A stretch of 64,000 nucleotides of DNA from JAIQFV01 sp041494885 (GTDB lineage: Bacteria; Acidobacteriota; Terriglobia; JAIQFV01): positions 124,001 to 188,000 of the forward strand of contig JBGQBO010000001.1 of the NCBI GenBank assembly GCA_041494885.1, read 5' to 3'. Below the pieces are notes generated by a model, which did no database searches, had not been told where the DNA came from, and saw nothing but the letters and a program-made list of their open reading frames with translations. Within the stretch, counting starts at the first letter, position 1, and each line of letters starts with the position of its first letter. This document shows positions 52,562-61,235 of this stretch, one piece after another. The position numbers and the translations under genes are program-made.

Positions 52562-54160
52562 TTAGATCACGATGGCTTCCTGGTATTCACCGAACACCCG
52601 TCGCATGGCGTCCGAGATTTCCCCCACGGTGGCATACGCCTCCACTGCACTGAGGATGGGCGGCAAGAGGTTCTCTTTGGGATCCCCTGCGGTCGCTTCG
52701 ATTAGCTTCAGTGCACTTTGAGTCTTAGCTGTGTCCCGCTCCGCTCTCAAGGCAGCGAGGCTTTTCTTCTGCTGCTCTTCCAAGGCGGGGTCAATTCGTA
52801 AGATGGGAATGGGCTTTTCGTGTTCCGAAACAAAAGCGTTGACGCCCGTTACAATCTGGTCCTTGGATTCGATAGCGCGTTGATATTGGTAGGCCGACTC
52901 CTGAATCTCCTTCTGGACGAATCCCGATTCAATGGCCTGGAGCATCCCTCCCATCTGTTCGATCCGTTCGATGTACTCTTCCGCGCGCCGTTCGATCTCG
53001 TTGGTCATCGACTCGATGAAATAAGAGCCGCCGAGTGGATCCACGACATCAGCGACACCGCTTTCCTGGGCGATGACCTGCTGGGTGCGGAGGGCGAGCA
53101 GTGCGGATTCTTCCGTGGGGAGGGCCAGTGCCTCGTCGCGCGAGTTGGTGTGCAGTGACTGCGTGCCCCCGAGCACGGCGGCCAACGCCTGCAGGGCCAC
53201 GCGGATGACGTTGACCTCGGGCTGCTGGGCGGTCAGGGTCGCCCCCGACGTTTGGGAGTGAAATCGCAGCATCCAGGATTTCGGCTTGCTCGCCCGAAAA
53301 CGGTCACGCATGATCCTCGCCCACATCCGACGTGCGGCCCTGAACTTTGCCACTTCCTCCAGGATATTGTTGTGCGCGTTAAAGAAAAAAGATAGCCGGG
53401 GAGCAAACAGGTCCACATCCAGGCCCGCCTCGATCGCCGCCTTCACATAAGTGATTCCGTTCATCAGCGTGAAGGCCACCTCCTGGACAGCGGAGGAGCC
53501 GGCTTCGCGGATATGATATCCGCTGATTGAAATCGTGTTCCATTCCGGCAGGTGCTTGGCGCAATACTCGAAGATATTGGCAACGATGCGAAGGGAATGC
53601 CTGGGGGGATAGATATAGGTCCCGCGCGCTATATATTCCTTCAAGATATCATTCTGCACCGTGCCCGAAAGCTTTGCCGGCGCCACCCCTTGTTTCTTTC
53701 CCACTGCAACGTACAGCGCCAACAGGATCGCGGCAGTGGAGTTGATGGTCATAGAGGTTGAAACCTTGTCGAGCGGGATGCCATCGAACAAGGTCTCCAT
53801 GTCTCGCAGTGAATCGATCGCCACTCCCACCTTCCCGACTTCCCCCGATGCCAGCGGATGATCGGAATCGAGTCCGATCTGGGTGGGAAGATCGAATGCC
53901 ACTGATAAGCCCATTTGTCCCTGTGAAAGGAGAAACTTGTACCGGCGGTTCGATTCGGCTGCTGAACCAAACCCGGCATACTGGCGCATGGTCCAGAAAC
54001 GCCCCCGGTACATGTTGGGTTGAATACCCCGAGTGAAGGGAAGCTCGCCCGGCTGACCCAGCGAGGGCCCGGCCTCGAATCCGGACAGGTCTTCCGCGGA
54101 GTAAAAGCGTTTCAACTCGATGTGCGAAGTCGTCTCGAATTTTGGTTTACGCTCAGGCAT
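52562..54160 (-). CDS. Methylmalonyl-CoA mutase large-subunit (alpha) domain
   Basis: Protein of 532 residues holding the catalytic TIM barrel of methylmalonyl-CoA mutase. GIQPNMYRGRFWTMRQYAGF (the substrate-binding Tyr/Arg region), GLSVAFDLPTQIGLDSDHP, NAHNNILEEVAKFRAARRMW and GGTQSLHTNSRDEALALPTE are diagnostic. The cobalamin-binding domain is absent, so a separate B12 subunit must be encoded elsewhere. Interconverts methylmalonyl-CoA and succinyl-CoA; related mutases (isobutyryl-CoA) have similar sequence. It fits with branched-chain 2-oxoacid and acyl-CoA dehydrogenases elsewhere in the window. Confidence 0.9.
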   Translation of the reverse strand: MPERKPKFETTSHIELKRFYSAEDLSGFEAGPSLGQPGELPFTRGIQPNMYRGRFWTMRQYAGFGSAAESNRRYKFLLSQGQMGLSVAFDLPTQIGLDSDHPLASGEVGKVGVAIDSLRDMETLFDGIPLDKVSTSMTINSTAAILLALYVAVGKKQGVAPAKLSGTVQNDILKEYIARGTYIYPPRHSLRIVANIFEYCAKHLPEWNTISISGYHIREAGSSAVQEVAFTLMNGITYVKAAIEAGLDVDLFAPRLSFFFNAHNNILEEVAKFRAARRMWARIMRDRFRASKPKSWMLRFHSQTSGATLTAQQPEVNVIRVALQALAAVLGGTQSLHTNSRDEALALPTEESALLALRTQQVIAQESGVADVVDPLGGSYFIESMTNEIERRAEEYIERIEQMGGMLQAIESGFVQKEIQESAYQYQRAIESKDQIVTGVNAFVSEHEKPIPILRIDPALEEQQKKSLAALRAERDTAKTQSALKLIEATAGDPKENLLPPILSAVEAYATVGEISDAMRRVFGEYQEAIVI

Positions 54161-54254
54161 GGCTAATCCCCGGTTCAGATAAGAAAACGTCGAACCAATA
54201 CACTGAATGGAATGCCCTGCTGGACCGTCGCAGCGCCCTGCGGTGAGCGGCTGC

Positions 54255-54515
54255 TTACTGCTTCTTTCTCACGGCGCGAGCCCGCAAGAGCGAGGTCACC
54301 GCGAAGGTCAGCAAGAGGACGGCAAATCCCGCAGAGGTGTAGAACCGAATACCGGATGAAGCGATTTCCGGGGTGTAATCTTTATATTCCTTCCACGCCG
54401 CGAAGGCGGCGCTCAGCCCCAGCATGAAAAAAAAGAGGCTCATGAACTGATGAAAAATGACCTTGAGCGATCGGATGAACCCGGCAAAGGAATGCTTTAA
54501 TATCCTCCAAATCAT
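54255..54515 (-). CDS. Small two-helix membrane protein, unknown
   Basis: Protein of 86 residues not recognised as a named family. Two predicted membrane helices (about residues 20-40 and 57-78) flank a short loop, with a basic tail LRARAVRKKQ. The start is taken as the ATG at 54515 (MIWRILKHSFAGF); the frame stays open to 54584 but the extra part is not convincing. Located between two larger minus-strand genes with no sign of function. Confidence 0.55.
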   Translation of the reverse strand: MIWRILKHSFAGFIRSLKVIFHQFMSLFFFMLGLSAAFAAWKEYKDYTPEIASSGIRFYTSAGFAVLLLTFAVTSLLRARAVRKKQ

Positions 54516-54674
54516 CTCGCGTATGTTAGGGAGAAAGCAGAGGGATGTCAAATGAGCATATCTGAGAACCGAGCCCCGCGACAAGTCTGAGCGAGGTTTC
54601 CAGATACTTGGAAGCAGACTTTAAATCTTGGTGAGATCGAGGAGGATGGCTCCTGGGTTGTCTGACGACAGGGC

Positions 54675-56192
54675 TTATTTTTCAGGCCGGAGTTTTTCAC
54701 CAAACGGCTTTTCCAGTCCGCGCTTGGCGGCGGCGAGGGCCCCCCGGGAGTCATCACCGATCTGGACCGCTGCGGCATACTCACGGACGGCGGCGTCGCG
54801 CTCTCCCTCCAGATCGAACAGCCGGCCTAGAAAAATATGCGACCAGGCCTTCGTGGCGTTGTCGGCGTTCTTCTCCTTCAGGGCCTGCTCGAAATAGGAT
54901 CGCGCGTCGTCGGTGTTCCGCTGCAAGCTGCACGCGACTCCCAATCCGTACAAGGCCTTTGCCCGCAAAGTTTCATCCGACTCGGCGATTTGCTTGAAGA
55001 TCCTCTTGGCAGGTTCGTATTTCTCCTCACTGATCAGATCCTCCGCCTCATCCAGCTTTTTTTCATTCTCAGTCAGGATGCGCTTGGGAACCGTGGGCGG
55101 CGGGGGGAGGGTCACAAGAGCTAATGAGGCGACGTACTTCTTTTCCGCGTCCATATCGATCGACTCCACCATATCGCCGAGCGACTCTCGAATCCCCTGC
55201 TCGCTCTTCTCGAACTCCTTGAACTCGTTGTAAAAATGTCGGATCAGGAAATAACCGGAGGCCGCATTTCGGGTGAGTTCGTCGTTTGCTTTGGCCGGCG
55301 GCAGTTTTCGAAGGCGAAGCTCTGCGGCCCGAATAATGCACTCGATGGCAAAGAGCATGAAATCCTTCTTGAACTGGGGATCGAGATTCGGATTGTTTGT
55401 CGCCAAATCCATCAGCGTCCTCTTGCCGTAAAAGCGGTTGGCAAATTTCAAGCTCAGCGGGTCAAGAACAAAATGGAAAAATTGGTGGCGGATCTCGTCC
55501 AAGGTGGTATGCGGGGCCGGGGGAACCACCAGGTAGTAGTCCTCGCCGTAGTTGCGCGCCAGCGCCGCGGAACTCGCTCCCAGGACATCAATCACGATGT
55601 AGTAGTGTCGCCCAAGGTAGGAGGAGGACGGCATCCGGAGGTAAGCCTCGGTTTGCTGAATCGTCCGCATGACCATAGCCTGCTGGGCCTCCACAGAGCT
55701 ATCCAGGGTGGGTTGTGCTCTTCCCCATTCCCTTTCCAGGTGTGTCGTTTCATAGAATTCCTTCACCAGAGGTTCAAACTCCTGGATCGGGAGGACATCC
55801 GGCGGCAACTTCTCATGACTCCATACGAATCCCCATTTCGGGGGTTGATCCAGGACCAGCGCCAGCGAAACGTACTTGGACAATTCGGCGCTGCGATCTG
55901 TCCCTTCCTGATGCGACACGAAGAACTGTTTCAATCGTTCACGAAGATCCGCCGGGAGATTCCTTTCAAGTGCATTCTGGACCTGCTCCCGAACCGCGCT
56001 TGTGCCCGGAGTAACCGTCGAACTGAAATTCAACCCGGCAGCGCGAAGCGCGGAGAGTACCGTGAACAAGCGAACATCGCCATCCATGGTGATCATCGAC
56101 TTCTGCGCCCACAGGGGAGAAACCAGCAGCCATCCGAAACAACAGACCCCCGCCAGCACTCGTGTGGCCCCTCTCATCGTTGTTGAACTCAT
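54675..56192 (-). CDS. Exported TPR protein, acidobacteria-like
   Basis: Protein of 505 residues with a signal peptide (hydrophobic core GVCCFGWLLVSPLWA near residue 15-30). The central part has DEIRHQFFHFVLDPLSLKF near residue 230, an HxxxH pair with a preceding Glu that recalls metal-binding sites but is not a known peptidase motif. The C-terminal third carries TPR units (AEDLISEEKYEPAKRIFKQI and ARSYFEQALKEKNADNA). A scaffold or assembly role in the periplasm is likely; no partner is evident. A second start ATG at 56177 is possible. Confidence 0.75.
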   Translation of the reverse strand: MSSTTMRGATRVLAGVCCFGWLLVSPLWAQKSMITMDGDVRLFTVLSALRAAGLNFSSTVTPGTSAVREQVQNALERNLPADLRERLKQFFVSHQEGTDRSAELSKYVSLALVLDQPPKWGFVWSHEKLPPDVLPIQEFEPLVKEFYETTHLEREWGRAQPTLDSSVEAQQAMVMRTIQQTEAYLRMPSSSYLGRHYYIVIDVLGASSAALARNYGEDYYLVVPPAPHTTLDEIRHQFFHFVLDPLSLKFANRFYGKRTLMDLATNNPNLDPQFKKDFMLFAIECIIRAAELRLRKLPPAKANDELTRNAASGYFLIRHFYNEFKEFEKSEQGIRESLGDMVESIDMDAEKKYVASLALVTLPPPPTVPKRILTENEKKLDEAEDLISEEKYEPAKRIFKQIAESDETLRAKALYGLGVACSLQRNTDDARSYFEQALKEKNADNATKAWSHIFLGRLFDLEGERDAAVREYAAAVQIGDDSRGALAAAKRGLEKPFGEKLRPEK

Positions 56193-56352
56193 TCAGGCAT
56201 TCCGTCCTGTCGAAAGTAATCGTTCACGACCCGGCTGTGTTGATTGCAGGCGAAACAGCCTCGCAAATATTTAATGAAATTGCAAGTCTCACTTCCGCCT
56301 TGCGCATTCCAGGAGTCGAATCCGACACTCAATATGGTAAGATAACTTTGTT

Positions 56353-56928
56353 ATGAAAATAGCCCCGGGAACTGCCCTGTTACTTCTCGCTGGAATGCTG
56401 ACGATTTCATGCGGAGCCCGCCAGGAGAAGCGGCTCGCTCAAAACCTGGAATCGCTCCAGATTGCCGACCTGGGGGCGAAGGACGTGAAAGTCAGTTCGT
56501 TTCTTCCGCACGGAAAAGATGAAGCCATCCTCGTGGCCGATCTTCATACCGCCTTTCTCATGAAGAGAAATGCAAAAGGTCAATGGGAGATCCGATCGGT
56601 TCGCCTGGGTGATCGGAATTGGGAGGATGCGAAGGAACTTGCGCAAGCGCTTCGTCAGGTGAGGCTCGAACACGTCAAGAGTGATTTTGAAAAACTCGCG
56701 AACGGCATCGAAAAATACGAGAGCCAAACAAAATCCTTGCCCGCCGTGCAGGGAATCGAACCCCTGGTGGATCTCCTTTTTCCCACCTATATGCCCGAAG
56801 CTGTGCGGGTGGACCCCTGGTCAGTCGAGTACAACTACCTGCTCAAATCGCCCACATCCTATACCCTCATCTCCGCAGGTCCGGACCGCAAGTTTGGCAC
56901 TGCCGACGACATTCGGTTCGAGCGCTGA
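56353..56928 (+). CDS. Lipoprotein with GspG-like C-terminal motif
   Basis: Protein of 191 residues with a lipoprotein signal and lipobox TISCG (Cys near residue 20). The C-terminal third reads VDPWSVEYNYLLKSPTSYTL followed by ISAGPDRKFGTADDIRFER, which is the calcium-binding-loop end motif of type II secretion pseudopilin GspG. A prepilin N-terminal helix is absent. It may be a soluble relative of pseudopilin C-domains tethered by lipid. It stands alone, convergent with the second peroxiredoxin. Confidence 0.7.
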   Translation: MKIAPGTALLLLAGMLTISCGARQEKRLAQNLESLQIADLGAKDVKVSSFLPHGKDEAILVADLHTAFLMKRNAKGQWEIRSVRLGDRNWEDAKELAQALRQVRLEHVKSDFEKLANGIEKYESQTKSLPAVQGIEPLVDLLFPTYMPEAVRVDPWSVEYNYLLKSPTSYTLISAGPDRKFGTADDIRFER

Positions 56929-57010
56929 TCGGACACTGACAACGCAGACGACACAGAGAAGTGACAACAATCGTCCATGGGTTTGAGTCTCGTCTGCGTA
57001 AGGAGTGTCC

Positions 57011-57058
57011 AAAATGAAAACCGGCTGGAAATGACATGATTTCTGCCAGACCAGCCGG
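57011..57058 (-). terminator. Rho-independent terminator of the exported peroxiredoxin gene
   Basis: On the minus strand CCGGCTGG pairs with CCAGCCGG over 8 bp, with an inner AAAT/ATTT stem, then TTTTCATTTT. Located 27 nt beyond the stop. Confidence 0.75.
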
Positions 57059-57085
57059 AGAACTGCAACAAACTACCCTCTTGCT

Positions 57086-57661
57086 TCACGGAAACTTCGT
57101 CACGGCCTCAATGACCTGCTGATCAGGCAACAGCTTTCCTTCCACGTTTTCCCAAAGGATCTTACCGTCTGCTCCTACCAGAAAGTAAGTTCTCTTGGCC
57201 ACTACGGAGTGGATGCCCGGGACGTTGATTTCATGTTCGATGTGATAGTCCTTAACGACCTTGCGTTCCATGTCACTCAACAGCGGGAACGGCAGACTCA
57301 GGCTCTCCCTGAATTTATCCTGTGAGAAGGGTGTATCCGTGCTGATGCCCCACACTTCAATGTTCTTGGCCTTGAGTTTTTCATAATTCTCTCTGAACCC
57401 AGAGAGTTCGGTCGTTCAACCTCCCGTGAAATCGAACACGTAAAAGGCCAGGAGAACCTTCTTCTTGCCTCGCATATCGCTCAATTTCACAGGAGTGAGT
57501 TTGCCCCCCGAAGGAAGGGTAAAATCCGGGGCCAGGTCACCCACTTTGGGGGGCTGCCCATTGGCGCTCGGGGGAGGAGATGTAGTTTGAGCCACTGACA
57601 GTGTCGCGCCCATGAGGCATGTCGCTACAAGCAGTAACCCGACAAAAAAGAGTTTTTTCAT
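57086..57661 (-). CDS. Exported selenocysteine-containing AhpC/TSA-type peroxiredoxin (TGA at catalytic position)
   Basis: Peroxiredoxin of 191 residues if the in-frame TGA at 57418-57416 (minus strand) is read as selenocysteine (Sec82). The context is YVFDFTGG-U-TTEL, where the family has Cys in TGGCTTEL. A signal peptide (residues 1-26, KKLFFVGLLLVATCL, cleavage near SVA) shows export. The thioredoxin fold is intact after the TGA: VWGISTDTPFSQDKF, PFPLLSDMERKVVKDY, RTYFLVGADGKILWENV. No other Cys exists in the mature chain, so Sec82 is the only redox residue. A SECIS-like hairpin follows at 57389-57406. ATG 57661 has AAGG upstream. Confidence 0.85.
57389..57406 (-). promoter_or_regulatory. 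SECIS-like hairpin of the exported peroxiredoxin
   Basis: CTCTCTG and CAGAGAG form a perfect 7-bp stem around the tetraloop GGTT. The stem starts 10 nt after the TGA, and the loop begins 17 nt after it with G as first base, inside the 16-37 nt window of the bacterial SECIS rules. Codons through the hairpin encode the conserved ELSGFRE stretch. Confidence 0.75.
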
Positions 57662-57716
57662 CGTGGCCTTTCTCAAAAAATGAGATTCAGAATCGATTTT
57701 CAATTGGAGCCATGAC

Positions 57717-57745
57717 ACTATATCGAATCCCCCGGGAACATGCAA
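57717..57745 (-). promoter_or_regulatory. Sigma70-type promoter for the exported peroxiredoxin
   Basis: On the minus strand TTGCAT and TATAGT are separated by exactly 17 nt. About 56 nt upstream of the ATG. Confidence 0.5.
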
Positions 57746-57817
57746 GCGACGAGTGGGCCTTCAGGCCTTCAACAAAGGATTCGAGCTCCGTCAAGACCGA
57801 ATCTCAAAAACTACGGC

Positions 57818-58828
57818 TTAACCTTTGGCCGCGATGCCCTCGAGTCTTTTGAGGTGGGAGGGATCCCCCATCGCGATCAGGCAGTCGCCGGCCTCGATGC
57901 GCGTCTCCGAAGTGGGGTTAAACACCATGTTTCCATCCGCTTTCTTCATGGCCAGGACAATGATGTTCATTTCCTGACGGATCCCGGAATCCTGCAAGGT
58001 TCGGTTGGAGAGGGCACAACCTGTGCTGATAGGAATCTCTTCGATCGCCAGATTCAATTTCTCAGCGCCCAGGGTCGATGTGGCCACGTCAAGAAAGTCG
58101 TAGACGTTGGGACGCAGCATTGCCTGGGCAATGCGGTGCCCCGTAAAAATATAAGGCGAGATGACCTCGGTGGCGCCCGCCCGTCGCAGCTTTTCCTCGG
58201 CATCTTCTTCACTGGCCCGCGCGATAATGGGCAAATTTTGTCTCAAGCCACGCGCGGTCAGGGTCACATAGACGTTGTCGGCATCAGAGGTGATGACACT
58301 GATTAACCCCCTCGCTCGTTCGATACCGGCATCTCTCAACACCGTCTCTTTGGTGGAATCCCCCAAAATGACCAGGGCGCCCTCTTCACGAATACGGTTG
58401 GCCTTTGCCTCATCCCTTTCGATGACGACAAAAGCGACTGAGTGGGACCGAAATTCCTTGGCCACTCTTCGACCCACCCGCCCGGCCCCGCAGATGATGA
58501 AATGATCTTTAATTTGCTGAATATCCTTTTCCATACGCCTCCGCCCCAGAATCGTATGGACTTCCAGGCTGATAAAATACTGGACCAAGCTGGTCACCGC
58601 AAAACCCGCGGATCCGATGCCCAACACCACCAGCACCACCGTAAGGAATTTTCCCGCCGGGCTGATCTCCAGGATGCCGTCGTAACCCAGTGTGCTCACG
58701 GTGATGACCGTGACGTAGAAGCTACGCCCCAGGCTCCAGTGCTCAATGTAGTGAAACCCCAGCGTGCCGATGCCGTTCACGATCAGCATGAGGGAGAGGA
58801 TGAGGTAGATTCTGTAAGTTAACTTCAA
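57818..58828 (-). CDS. Potassium channel with TrkA-N (RCK) domain
   Basis: Protein of 336 residues. Two membrane helices (about residues 5-25 and 62-84) flank a pore loop TVITVSTLGYDG whose filter TLGYD differs from the classical TVGYG. The cytosolic RCK part follows: TrkA-N with FIICGAGRVGRRVAKEF near residue 110 and ITSDADNVYVTLTARGL, then TrkA-C ending GDCLIAMGDPSHLKRLEG. Likely a ligand-gated potassium channel. Stands alone on the minus strand. Confidence 0.85.
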   Translation of the reverse strand: MKLTYRIYLILSLMLIVNGIGTLGFHYIEHWSLGRSFYVTVITVSTLGYDGILEISPAGKFLTVVLVVLGIGSAGFAVTSLVQYFISLEVHTILGRRRMEKDIQQIKDHFIICGAGRVGRRVAKEFRSHSVAFVVIERDEAKANRIREEGALVILGDSTKETVLRDAGIERARGLISVITSDADNVYVTLTARGLRQNLPIIARASEEDAEEKLRRAGATEVISPYIFTGHRIAQAMLRPNVYDFLDVATSTLGAEKLNLAIEEIPISTGCALSNRTLQDSGIRQEMNIIVLAMKKADGNMVFNPTSETRIEAGDCLIAMGDPSHLKRLEGIAAKG

Positions 58829-59158
58829 GGCTGGATTCCCGGCTCGATCAACCGCGTTATGAAGGGGATGGTAAGTGAAGGTCCAATCCCCGTCAACTCT
58901 AAACTGTAGCCCTGGTTGCTTGCACTGGTGGGCTATGCTATAAACGGGCTTAGGTGCGAGGTTTTAGGTGTTAGGTGATGGGTGTTAGAAAGTTGGAACC
59001 GGGATTGAAAGACTGGAAGCCAAAGGCCGGAGATCAGAAGTCGGAAGTCGGAGGTCAGATGTCGGAAGCCAGAACCGAAAAAGGTGGCATTCTTGACTTT
59101 TAGCTTTGGACCTTGGACTTTGAACTGGATTTTTTTGAGCTTTGGACTCTTCTAGACC
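58829..59158. other. Gene-free divergent stretch with repeats
   Basis: About 330 bases between the channel and the MoaD-MoaE gene, most of it filled by the 7-nt repeat tract described separately. No clear promoter or ribosome site for the plus-strand gene. Confidence 0.45.
58950..59140. repeat. 7-nt periodic repeat tract upstream of moaD-moaE
   Basis: Several heptamer blocks in series: TTAGGTG, TTAGGTG, ATGGGTG (58964-58984), then GAAGTCG, GAAGTCG, GAGGTCA, GATGTCG, GAAGCCA (59037-59071), then CTTTGGA and CTTGGAC-type words to 59130. The tract runs to within 20-30 nt of the ATG. Confidence 0.75.
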
Positions 59159-59863
59159 ATGAAAGTTCAAGTTCTTTACTTTGCATATTGTCGTGACCTC
59201 ATGGGTTGTGAGCGCGAGTGGCTAACCCTCGATGACACGGCGAGCGTCGCAGACCTGCTGACGAAGTGTCTCTCAGAGAAACCTGCCTTGGAACCCCTCA
59301 AAAAGAATCTCCTGGTCGCTGTCAATCAGGAATACGCAAGGACTGACCACAGATTGGTAGATGGGGATGAAGTCGCCATCTTTCCTCCGGTGAGCGGGGG
59401 AGCTGCAGAGATCGATGTCCTGCATGATTTTTTTGCCATCACGAAGTCACCCATCGACACTGCGCACATACTTCAGGCCTTGAAACAGCCCCAGGATGGA
59501 GCCGTCGTGGCCTTTGAGGGAATTGTCCGAAACAACTCCCGGGGCAAGCAAACGCGCTACGTGGAATATCATGGCTATGAACCCATGGCACTTAAGAAGA
59601 TTCGCGAAATCGGCGAGCGTATTAAATCCATGTGGGACATCGACGGCGTCGCTATCGTGCACCGGTTGGGCCATTTGGAAATTGGTGAATCGAGTGTCCT
59701 CATTGTGGTTACTTCGCCCCACCGTAAAGCGGCATTTGATGCCTGCCACTACGCCATCGACGTTCTGAAGAAGACCGTTCCTATTTGGAAGAAAGAGTGC
59801 TTTGAGGACGGTGAAGTGTGGGTTGAAGGCGACATCCCTGTCAAGGCATGCCACGAGCACTAA
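59159..59863 (+). CDS. Fused molybdopterin synthase (MoaD-MoaE)
   Basis: Protein of 234 residues that joins both subunits of molybdopterin synthase, which converts cPMP to molybdopterin. The MoaD part (about 1-82) ends FPPVSGG; in separate MoaD this Gly-Gly is the C-terminus that becomes a thiocarboxylate. The MoaE part (about 88-230) has FEGIVRNNSRGKQTR, HRLGHLEIGESSV and the active-site Lys in PIWKKECFEDGEVW. A GG pair inside the chain implies processing after it, or sulfur transfer by another route. The ATG follows a repeat tract without clear Shine-Dalgarno. No other cofactor genes nearby. Confidence 0.9.
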   Translation: MKVQVLYFAYCRDLMGCEREWLTLDDTASVADLLTKCLSEKPALEPLKKNLLVAVNQEYARTDHRLVDGDEVAIFPPVSGGAAEIDVLHDFFAITKSPIDTAHILQALKQPQDGAVVAFEGIVRNNSRGKQTRYVEYHGYEPMALKKIREIGERIKSMWDIDGVAIVHRLGHLEIGESSVLIVVTSPHRKAAFDACHYAIDVLKKTVPIWKKECFEDGEVWVEGDIPVKACHEH

Positions 59864-60066
59864 CAGGTTGAGTCAGCTTCCTTCACAGCCGTTTCTGGCC
59901 CTTCTGTTTTGTTTGGACCTTCATCTGAACCAACGCGCCCCCAGAATGCAGCATCCAAGGTGAATGAAAAAGATGATGAGTCGTTGATGCGGCGAGAATG
60001 GAATTTCCTTATTCCTGTCCTCCAAGACTCCTGGAAAATGTACGAGGGAAGGTGAGCAAAGCTGCG

Positions 60067-61077
60067 ATGGGTGAACGGGTAGCGCCTTTTTTGCACCTGG
60101 CGGATTCAATAAACTGTCTGCTCAGAAGGGCTTGCCTCTTTTTGATCCTCCTGTCCGGCTTCTGTTTTCCAGAGATCCTCATAAGCGCCTCCCCGCAAGC
60201 CAGTCCCGGGACGGCCAAACCGTCTACCTCAAACCAGGAGCCCCCCACGGCGAGATTCAAAGTGGATGTCAACCTGACGGTGATCCATGCCACCGTGACC
60301 AATCCGGGCGGATGGGTAGACCGTAGCCTGACACGGGAGGACTTCGAGCTCAAGGAGGAAGGGCTGAAGCAGGGGATCGCGTTCTTCAGCCGGGAGTCTG
60401 AATTGCCGTTGCGGGTCGCCTTGCTGGTGGATTCAAGTTTGAGCACGGCGCGCGATTTGAAATTCGAGTCCGAGGCGGCGGTTCGATTCTTCCGATCCGT
60501 CCTGCGGCCGCAGGATGGGGCTGCCGTCTTTGAATTCTCTTACGATGTCCACCAGCTCTCAAATTACACCAACGACATCGAATCCTTATCGCGCGGGATT
60601 AAAGCCATTACCCCCGAGACAGCCACCTCTCTTTTTGATGCCATTTATCTGGCCTCAGAGACCCTCCGGTCGCGCAAACAGAAGAAGATCATGGTCATCG
60701 TCAGCGACGGGGCAGACACCACGAGCCGGGTCAGTTATGCGGATGCGCTTCGGGCCGCCAACGAAGCGGAAGCCATAATATTTTCGATCATCATTACGCC
60801 GGTAAAAAGTGATGCGGGCAGGGCGCTGGGGGGGGAACATGCCCTGATCACGCTTTCGGAAGAGACCGGCGGGATGTCATTTTTTCCAAATTCCATTGGA
60901 GAGCTGGACAATATCTATTCCCGGATCAGCGAGGAATTGCGGACTCAGTACACGCTGGGATATTATTCCTCGGTCAGTGCCCCCTCCTCTCAACTGCGTC
61001 ACATTACGCTGACCACTCGCAATCCCCGCCTCACCGTCCGAACCCGTCGGGGATATTTCCAGAAACCGGCCCCCTGA
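60067..61077 (+). CDS. Exported von Willebrand A protein, acidobacteria-type
   Basis: Protein of 336 residues. A signal region (CLLRRACLFLILLSGFCF near residue 20-40) is followed by a short linker and a VWA domain of the kind described as VWFA-related Acidobacterial. RFKVDVNLTVIHATVTN and LTREDFELKEEG open the block, the MIDAS motif is LLVDSSLSTA (DxSxS), followed by TSLFDAIYLASE and IVSDGADTTSRVS. The end STLGYYSS type segment (QYTLGYYS) and RRGYFQKPAP tail are also typical. Roles in adhesion or complex assembly are assumed. Start ATG 60067; the frame is open to 59998. Confidence 0.85.
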   Translation: MGERVAPFLHLADSINCLLRRACLFLILLSGFCFPEILISASPQASPGTAKPSTSNQEPPTARFKVDVNLTVIHATVTNPGGWVDRSLTREDFELKEEGLKQGIAFFSRESELPLRVALLVDSSLSTARDLKFESEAAVRFFRSVLRPQDGAAVFEFSYDVHQLSNYTNDIESLSRGIKAITPETATSLFDAIYLASETLRSRKQKKIMVIVSDGADTTSRVSYADALRAANEAEAIIFSIIITPVKSDAGRALGGEHALITLSEETGGMSFFPNSIGELDNIYSRISEELRTQYTLGYYSSVSAPSSQLRHITLTTRNPRLTVRTRRGYFQKPAP

Positions 61078-61235
61078 CGGAGGAACCCTCCTGCAAGTAT
61101 TTTCTATTCCCAGGCGATTTCGCAGCTATAATCAAAGCTTCAATGGTGATGCCTGTTCCGCCTGCCCGGGGACAAGTGCCCACTGGGGATTGCAGACGTT
61201 CAACTCCGTGATTCGAGGTTCGACTACTTCTTCCC

